From assembly GCA_010093605.1 (NCBI GenBank), contig MU004190.1, positions 620,001 through 684,000 on the forward strand: DNA of 64,000 nucleotides, in the 5' to 3' direction. This stretch comes from Lophium mytilinum. Its lineage: Eukaryota; Ascomycota; Dothideomycetes; Mytilinidiales; Mytilinidiaceae. Made by a program: the position numbers and the translations under genes. Every line of letters starts with the position of its first letter. Within the stretch, counting starts at the first letter, position 1. Shown in pieces: positions 56,960 through 64,000 of the stretch. Under the pieces are notes generated by a model. The model worked only from the letters and a program-made list of their open reading frames with translations. It was not told the DNA's origin and did no database searches.

Positions 56960-58728
56960 ATGTCTGAGATCGCCCGCACGCAGACAACTCAGACGACTTC
57001 GTCTCAAAAGTTCCTTCGCCAACAGCATGTCAATCCCTACAGCGTCGGTGTCATTCTTTTCATAGCTCTCAGCTCTGTTGCGTACGGGTATTCTGGCTCT
57101 GTCATCGCCACGACCCTGACCCAACCCTCGTTCAACGAGAAAATGGGTTTAGACACGGCTCCCAATGCCGCAGCCCTGATTGGGGCGATGAATGCTCTAT
57201 ACTACACCGGAGGCATCTTCGGGTCCTTTTTGGCCGGTTGGACCAGCGACAAGTATGGTCGAAAGTTCTCTATCGGGCTGGGTAACGCTTTGGTACTCCT
57301 CTCTGGGGCTTTGATGACAGCGTCTGTCAACCCTGCAATGTTCATTGTGTTCCGATTCTGCAGCGGCTTAGGGTCAGTACTCTCACCTTCATGCCACAGT
57401 ACTCAGATCCTTGCAGTCACTTATCGTGTGCTAGGTCATTCGTAATCCTGGCAAGTGCTCCTTTATGGATTGCGGAGCTTGCACCGCCCAAGTTGCGAGG
57501 TATTGCAGTCGACGTCCACGCCGTTGGCATGATGGTAGGTTACACAACCGCATGTTATGTTGGGCTGGGCTTCTACTTCGTGTCCGGTGGCAATCAGTGG
57601 CGTGGACCTATCGGTATCCAGATGTGCATGCCTGCGATTATCCTTTGTGGTTTGCATTGGATGCCTGAATCACCGCGATATCTCCTTTCCAAAGACCGAG
57701 CTGAGGAAGCCTGGGCGGTTATCTCTCGAATGCATTCCTCGAAAAGCGACACCACTCAGGAGTTTGCCAAGGTATGTAGTACAGTTTGCTCTGTGTGGTA
57801 CGCTTTCTTCAGTCGAAATAACACTCGTTCAGAGGGAGTTCTACCAAATGCGGAAACAAATCGAGCTGGACACGACGCTGGCAACATCTTACCTGGGCAT
57901 CTTCAGGAAGCCATCTCTACGGAAGCGAGCATTCATGACAATCTTCCTGGAATTCGTCTTGATGAGCTCAGGCGTCCTTGTCATCCTCAGTGAGTCACCC
58001 AACATTCACGCCTCAACTTCCAAGTCCACCGCTAACATATCTCAGACTACGGCTCCATCATCTGGCGCAGCCTAGGCTTCAACACCGTCCAAATCCTCAA
58101 CTTCCAAGGCGGCTTCCAACTCACCGGCTTCGTCTTCAACGTCGTCGCCATGGCCTTCGTCGACCGCGTGAAACGCCCCGTCCTCATCACCACCGGCATG
58201 ATCGGCTGCGCCACCATCATGGCCGTCGAAGCCGCCCTCCAAAAGTACTACCTCGGCACCACCGACCGCGCGGGCCTGATCGCCTGCGCCTTCATGATCA
58301 TCCTCTTCCAAACCTGGTTCTCCCTCTTCCTCGACGGGCCCACCTACTTCTACGTCGCCGAGATCTGGCCCAGCCACGTGCGGTCGCAGGGCTTTGCGAT
58401 CGCGATGGCGACGCTGAGCTTGACGAATTTGATGTGGTTGCAGAGCGCGCCGCATGCGTTTGAGTCTGCGGGGTGGAAGTTTTATCTGTGCTTTATCCTG
58501 ATTCCGGCGTTTGGCGGGACGGTCATCTTCTTTTTCTTTCCGGATACGCTGAGGGTGCCGTTGGAGGAGATTGCGGCGATGTTTGGGGATGAGGATGAAG
58601 TTGTGGTGTATCAGCAGCAGCTGGATATGGCGAAGATTCCGCTGGATGTGCTGGAGAGTGGGCTCACTGGGCGAGCGGGAAGTACGTCGAGCAAGAACGC
58701 TGCTGCTCAGGAGATCGAGAAGGTGTGA
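56960..58728 (+). CDS. MFS transporter, sugar-porter type
   Basis: Four exons (56960-57372, 57435-57771, 57833-57989, 58046-58728) give 529 residues with about 12 membrane helices. Signature sequences of the sugar porter branch are visible: AGWTSDKYGRK between helices 2 and 3, the first-half PESPRYLLSKDRAEEAW after helix 6, and LDGPTYFYVAEIWPSHVRSQG in the second half. Members carry sugars, but fungal homologues in catabolic clusters also import quinate, lactones and aromatic acids, so the substrate is open. The N-terminus is short and polar, the C-terminus hydrophilic. The gene sits between the esterase and the P450, consistent with uptake of the compound that the cluster degrades. Confidence 0.92.
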
Positions 58729-59108
58729 GAGTTCGCGAGCGATTGGGCGTTGAAGAGGCTTTGTATTGTGTCTTGGAGGAAACCAGTGTCTGCTCGATCC
58801 ACATAGAAAGATGGCCTCAATTGATATCTAACGACGTTTGTTCATGTTTAGTCGTTCACATGTACACTCCGTCTCTCTAGATGCCTATAAGCTCCTGGTT
58901 GCTCTTGATAGAGTGAAAGCTTCCAGTCATATTCCCAAGGGTCAAGTATCCCCTGACTGGCGAGAAGGCACCTACTGCTAGTACATCACAGCACTCACAA
59001 CATACACCACCTTATCCCATGACACTACAACACAAATCCAACAATTTACCATATGTTTACGCAACAATTCTCATTCATCACGCCTACCCACCACTCGCAA
59101 GAAACCCC
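58729..59108. other. intergenic, 0.4 kb, between convergent genes
   Basis: 3' flanks of transporter and P450. Nothing recognised. Confidence 0.4.
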
Positions 59109-60869
59109 CTACAAAAACTCCCCCCCATCCCTCACCTTCAACGTCACATCCAACCCATTCTGCAACACCAACCACCCGGGAAACAGCCTATACCGCCCCT
59201 CCTCCACCAAGCCAATCTCAAACCTCCTAAAAAACTCCGGCACAAACTTCGAAATCTCCAGCATCGCAATATTCTTCCCCAAACACACCCGACTGCCCCC
59301 TCCAAACGCAAAGCTCAAACTCTCCAAATACCGCACCTTGTCGACGTCGGGGTCCAGCCACCGCTCCGGCACAAACTCGTGCGCGTTCTCTCCGTACACG
59401 GATTTGTCGCGGTGCACGCTCCATGCGTTGCACCCGACTACCGTGCCTTCTGGGAGGTACTTGCCGCAGAGTGTGATGCCGCCCGCAGGCACGTCGCGGG
59501 GGATGATCTGGCCTAAGGCTGGGTGCACGCGGAGGCATTCCTTGATGACGGCTTGGAAGTACGGCATTTTCTGGCTTTCGGCCCAGGTGATGGGTGTACT
59601 GTACTCGAAATCATCAGGGCGCGCCTGGAGCGTGTGTTTAAGCTCGGCCATAAACTTCTCGTAGCAGCCCGGGTGGGTGAGGATGCGGAAGATAGCTTCG
59701 CGGAGGGCGATGGCGGTGGTGTCGGAGCCTGCGCTGATGTTGGTGTTGGTGTATGTTGCGAGGCGGCGGTCGGTCATTAGCTCAGGGTACTTCTCGCGCG
59801 CTTTTATAAAGCGGGAGAGGAAGTCTGGGCGGGTCTGCGACTCGGAGGAGGAGGTGGCGTGTTCTCGGATTTGGCGCGCGGTGAATTTCATTAGGGGGCC
59901 TGTTGGGCGGAATTTGCGGAGGATGTAGCCGAAGCCTTTGATTCGGAGCCATTCGTCGAGGGTTGGGACTTGGCCGACCTGGGTTTATAAGCTGTGGTTT
60001 TTGGGATTGGATGGAGTTTTGTCACTCACAAATCCGATGTAGTCCATAGCTTTTCCGGTGTGATACATCATGTCGCCGAGGTCTTTGCCAGATTCTAGGA
60101 ATCCGAATCGTTTACTGAAAGTGAGTTCTAGTTGGTTATTAGAATCGCTCTCAAGCTAACAGCCAGAGCTCGAAGCAAGCACGTTAACTTACCGCCACTA
60201 ATTGCGTTAGTGAAGTCAAGACTCCTAGAGATAAGACCACTTACATTATATCAAAGGCGTACATCTGTACCCATTTCGATAGCTCACATTCTTTCCCCGT
60301 CCGCGCAAAACGCTCCTCGACCTCTTTAAAGAATACCAAAGAAGTAGAATCCACCAGAGGCTCGAACTCTACTAGTGTCCCCAACGAATACGCATGTGCG
60401 ACCGGTCGGCGAAGAATACTGTGCCGGGCCTCATCCCTAGTAGAAGAAACGTTCTCTAGAACGTGGCCATCTTCAGTGGTGACATATTGCGAAATATACA
60501 ACCGACTCTGTGTGATAAGTCAGCTGTAGTACAGCGAAGACATAGAAGAAGAGTCTCGACCTTGCTAAAGATTGGCTTCCATCCATATATGAGTTTGACA
60601 GCCTCCGCATCCGCGACTGCAATAGTGTTTGGCCCAATGCGCAGTAATGGCGAATTGTATTCCTCATGCATCTTCCATTCTTGGTGCCCTTTCCTCCGAA
60701 GATAATGAGAAAACATCCACGCATCTGTTAAAGAAGCCAAGAAAGGCCCAGGTATGTCCGAAAGCCCATTTTTGTACCGATTATACACCAGCCGCGCGAG
60801 GAGGGCACCAACGCATACTGGGAGCCAGTAAGTTTTCGCATAGAGAATGGCATCTAGTAGGATAGTCAT
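59109..60869 (-). CDS. cytochrome P450 monooxygenase, pisatin-demethylase-like
   Basis: Five exons: 60561-60869, 60245-60507, 60193-60197 (5 nt), 60030-60127 and 59109-59978; together 514 residues. An N-terminal membrane anchor (about 1-30) is followed by the proline hinge DIPGPFLAS. The I-helix has SAGSDTTA, the K-helix KECLRVHPA (ExxR), then PERW and the haem loop FGGGSRVCLG with the proximal Cys. The 5-nt exon completes an Ile-Gly-Glu so that the sequence reads AFDIIGELTFSKRFGF, the normal family form. The first donor (GTCGAG) is weak. The overall style is that of fungal P450s such as pisatin demethylase. It is divergent from the acyl-CoA ligase (477 bp between starts), suggesting shared control. 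ER-bound hydroxylation or demethylation of a small molecule is inferred. Confidence 0.93.
60193..60197 (-). other. 5-nt microexon of the P450 gene
   Basis: TGGCG on the minus strand, between an intron ending AATTAG and one starting GTAAGT. It is required to keep the frame between phases 2 and 1. Confidence 0.7.
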
Positions 60870-61346
60870 TTTGAATCCAGAAGACAAACAATGCAAAGCG
60901 ATCTCAGTCTTTTCCTAGCCACAGAACTCAAGAACGCATTGCAGAGATGTCTTCCAACTAGCACCAGGCCGAGGTGAGATTGACATATCCAGTGACTCAG
61001 CAAAGCTGGAACAAGCACACATCTCGGCAGCCATCGACCGAGTACCCCAAATGCCGCACCCGTTGCCGTATCCAAGGAACAATTTCGTGGCTTCGTTCCT
61101 GCACTCGATTCGATTTCCACCATGACTCTGCTTTACCCGATGCGGCGCGCCGATCTTCGTGGGGTTCGGAACCCTCGGTCAGCTCTCCCAACCCCCGAAC
61201 TTCCGTCATAGTGCCTTCTCCTGATTGGCTGCTCTGGACCATGCTTCATGCTGCATGCTTCATGCTGAATCGCAGCCATCGTCAGTAATACCTTCAGTCG
61301 AATATGCCTTGAAGATTGCAGAAAGTTTGCAAACCGTGTATTCCCA
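60870..61346. promoter_or_regulatory. divergent region between P450 and acyl-CoA ligase
   Basis: 477-bp shared upstream region. No motif can be assigned with confidence. Confidence 0.4.
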
Positions 61347-63252
61347 ATGACTGTCCTCCGCTCGAAACAATGGGTCGACATCCCCAAAGACATCTCCATC
61401 TCCGAATTAATGCTCCAAAACATCTCCAACACACCCCCGAATAAAATCATCTACGAAGACGCCTTAACCGGGAAAACAACAACCTACAGCGCCTTCCAAG
61501 CCCACGTCCAACGCGCCGCCTACTGGCTCCGCCACACCATCGGCTTCCAGCCCGGCCAAACCCTCGCCATAAGCTCCCCCAGCTCCACAGAATACATCAT
61601 AGTTGTGCACGCAGTCTGGTGGCTCGGCGGCGTCGCAAGCCTCATAAACAACTCCCTGCATCAATCCGAAATCGCCCACGCGCTCGACCTCATAAACCCC
61701 GATTACCTCGTCGTCCACGACTCGGTGTTCGAAAAAGCGTCGGAAAGCCTCAAACTTTGCGAAAAACCCCACGATATCCGCGTCTTGACGCTCGGGAAGC
61801 GGAGCACCCAATGGACCGCTTTCCCCGCCGACACGCTCCCTATCGCGCACCCAAAAGTCTCGACGCCGTACTCGCTGAAGGGGCAAGATGCCAGCAAACG
61901 CCTCGCCGGCATCCTCCTTTCCAGCGGCACCACCGGGCGTCCAAAGGCTGTGATGCTATCGCACTACAACCTGGTCGCCGCTATCAGCCAACTCCGCGGC
62001 GACAATCCAGATAATTGGAGAGGTAGCCAACGAGAGATCTTCTTCCCGCCGTTATCCCACGTCTACGCGCTGTACGTGTGCATCACCGGGTGTTTTTGGC
62101 TCGGGGCGTACGTTTGTTTGATGCCGAGATTCGATTTGGAGCTGTACTGCCGCCTGATGCAGGATCGCAAGGCGACACTGGCGAGGCTCGTGCCGCCGAT
62201 TGCGAAGATGCTGGCGGAGCATCTGGTTGTGAGGAAGTATGAGTATCCGTGTTTGGAGTACTTTTCTTGCTCTGCGGCGCCGTTGACGGTGAGAACTACT
62301 TACCAACGGATGTTTAGACGAGAGGATGTCTAACTGTTGTTAGGCTGAGACAGCTGAAAAGCTTTCGCTGGCATTTCCACATGTAGCCCTTTGTCAAAGT
62401 TAGTCCGTCCCCAGTGTCTTGCGCTCCAGCTACTGACACAAGTTTGATCCGCAGCTTACGGATGTACCGAACTGTCCGGCCCATGTGTGCAGAGTGGCGT
62501 TCGCGACAATACCATGGCTTTAGGAGCAAGTGGAAAGTTAATCGCAAATACAGAGATGAGGTTTCTAGATCTCGATGGTAAGGATGTGGGCGCAAGTGGA
62601 CCCGGTGAGATAACTGTCCGAGGTCCAAACGTGTACATGTGAGTACCCATATCTCAATATGAGCCCTGATAGTTGAGATCCTTCCTATGCAGGCAAGGTG
62701 CTGACCGATATAGGGGCTACAAAGATGACGAAGCGACGACACAAGAATCGATGATCGACGGAGATTGGTTACGCACTGGCGATCTGGGGTATATCGACAA
62801 GAAGGGATTTCTTGTTCTTTACGATCGGCTCAAGGACATTATCAAGTACAAAGGGTGAGCCACTCTTGTTTCCTGCCCGTGTTGTTCAACACGTCGCTAA
62901 GACTCCAAGCAGGTTCCAAGTCTCGCCGCTAGAGCTGGAGGATATCGCTCATCGACACCCACTCGTCGATGAAGTTGCTGTGTGCGGAGTATGGAGTGAA
63001 GCTGAAGCCACCGAGCTACCTCGCGCATACGTCGTGCTTAAGCAGGGGGTCGAAACGTCACCGACGCAGCTGTCACGGCATGCAGAATCGATATCGGCCT
63101 TTGTCTCTGGGAAAGTGTCCACGTACAAGCAACTACGCGGTATCGTATTCGTAGATGGCTTACCAAAGAACCCAACTGGAAAGGTGTTGCGGCGAGTACT
63201 TCGAGCGGAGAGGGAAAAGTATGAAACGGGGCCAATTCGCGCGAAGCTTTAG
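61347..63252 (+). CDS. peroxisomal acyl/aryl-CoA ligase, 4-coumarate-CoA-ligase-like
   Basis: Five exons (61347-62288, 62344-62398, 62455-62638, 62693-62854, 62913-63252) encode 560 residues. The ATP-binding loop [17 protein letters not shown] lies at about 188-204, with [11 protein letters not shown] after it. After the first intron come the YGCTELSG motif, then [13 protein letters not shown] and the hinge [11 protein letters not shown] split by an intron, and finally the Lys-containing end [11 protein letters not shown]. These are all the core motifs of adenylate-forming enzymes that turn a carboxylic acid into its CoA thioester. The last three residues are AKL, a type-1 peroxisomal signal, so the product would enter beta-oxidation. 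The intron positions fall within motifs A5 and A8. Divergent from the P450. Confidence 0.93.
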
Positions 63253-63400
63253 ACTTAGCGATCATCACAATGGAAGGCATTTTCGCATGTGTAGCGTTTC
63301 TGTGATATATCCATTTGGTGATTTGGTTATTAAACATCCGGTCTCGTGGAAATATCATGATGATGAACTCAAGTCTTATTCATAGTCGATGTTCGTAATC

Positions 63401-64000
63401 TTACGTGTCCCAGTCGCCGTAAGTGTTTGCTAATCCTTGCATGAAGTCCAAGTTTTGACCTGATGTTTCGTGTGGAGAGTGCCGGAAGATGGTATGAGGG
63501 TCAGGCACCATCATTTGCGGTGCTTCCAGGACTGGATGTGACCCAGTCTGGTCCATCATGAGATCCGGCGTATGTATCGAAAAGTTGTTTAAGTTGAAGT
63601 CCATGACTGGTTGATCGTCTTGTTGTGAGAGTTCTTCAATCACTGTGTCGCGGTCTTGTCGCTGAATAGACTCATCTACGACGCGGTCGCGCTCTTGGTT
63701 CATCGAGGCTGTACCTGAGGAGCCAAACATCTCATAGTCGCTTGACGAGATGGCAATTTTGAGAGCCTCGAGAGCATGTTTTGCAGCCTCTATGGTTTCA
63801 GCGAGCTCAACTAACAGTTGGTATGCGCTATGGAAAGACTCCAGAGCTGCAGATCCATCTGTCTGTAACTCTGGATCTTTGAGAAGGTAGGCGAGGTGAT
63901 ATATACACTCAACCAACGCAGTGCTGATGAAGTAGCCGGAAGGTCGAATGCCGGGACAAACACTAGCAAACGCAGCAATGGCTTCGATACTGTCTCGTGC
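63401..64000 (-). CDS. C-terminal part of a probable fungal transcription factor (cut by window)
   Basis: An open minus-strand frame runs from 64000 to the stop at 63401 (about 199 residues visible). It begins in a helical region (ARDSIEAIAAFASVCPG onward, with FISTALVECIYHLAYLLKD), typical of the end of the fungal-specific regulatory domain of Zn2Cys6 proteins. Another helix follows (AYQLLVELAETIEAAKHALEAL), then a polar, acidic, Met/Gln/Asp-rich tail (SQQDDQPVMDFNLNNF) like an activation region. The DNA-binding part must lie beyond 64000. Its position at the end of the oxidative cluster suggests it is the pathway regulator. Identity as a regulator rests on this C-terminal style only. Confidence 0.65.
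   Translation of the reverse strand, partial: ARDSIEAIAAFASVCPGIRPSGYFISTALVECIYHLAYLLKDPELQTDGSAALESFHSAYQLLVELAETIEAAKHALEALKIAISSSDYEMFGSSGTASMNQERDRVVDESIQRQDRDTVIEELSQQDDQPVMDFNLNNFSIHTPDLMMDQTGSHPVLEAPQMMVPDPHTIFRHSPHETSGQNLDFMQGLANTYGDWDT

Noticed and set aside
1-64000. tRNA genes, rRNA and transposase, reverse-transcriptase or Starship-captain genes
   Set aside because: Read on both strands for T-loop-like GGTTCRA contexts and for familiar transposon protein motifs; none supported a call.

Overview
The window is nuclear DNA of a filamentous ascomycete. Genes are spaced about 1 to 3 kb apart on both strands and carry short (45-100 bp) GT-AG introns. Recognisable families are typical of that group: Zn2Cys6 regulators, a HET-domain protein, a UstYa-type (DUF3328) oxidase, an NmrA-like reductase, a pisatin-demethylase-like P450 and MFS pumps. 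I cannot name the species; the content would fit Dothideomycetes or a neighbouring class.

Layout. 1-1667: a DHA2-type MFS pump cut by the left edge. 3761-5048: a conserved fungal protein with a glycine-rich membrane hairpin. 5.05-9.24 kb is gene-poor. 9243-12272: DUG2-like WD40/M20 peptidase of glutathione breakdown. 15-21.5 kb: Zn2Cys6 regulator, NmrA-like protein and F-box-like protein. 22.1-24.9 kb: a UstYa-family gene divergent from a secreted precursor made of six 30-residue repeats with Lys-Arg sites, which together form a candidate dikaritin-type RiPP locus. 26.2-29.6 kb: phospholipase B and a VOC-fold protein. 30-41 kb: unrecognised proteins in which a divergent gene pair (coiled-coil family A and family B) occurs twice, plus one lone A copy and an unrelated gene. 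42.6-46.5 kb: a 1256-residue ankyrin-HET protein. 48-50.7 kb: epoxide hydrolase and a broken zinc metallopeptidase. 52-64 kb: Baeyer-Villiger-type monooxygenase, alpha/beta hydrolase, sugar-porter-type MFS, P450, acyl-CoA ligase ending in a peroxisomal signal, and the C-terminus of a regulator.

How the genes may work together. In the RiPP locus the precursor would enter the secretory pathway, be cut by Kex2 at its five KR sites, and have its tyrosine-containing repeats oxidatively cyclised by the membrane-anchored UstYa protein. In the right-hand cluster the activities form a plausible degradation route: uptake, P450 hydroxylation, ketone-to-ester conversion, ester hydrolysis, and CoA activation of the released acid in the peroxisome. 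Both pathways are inferred from family and gene order; no product is known.

Gene models were assembled by eye from reading frames and splice consensus. Every stated exon junction keeps the frame open. Two genes need very small exons (6 nt and 5 nt) and one needs a GC-AG intron to rebuild the expected family motifs.
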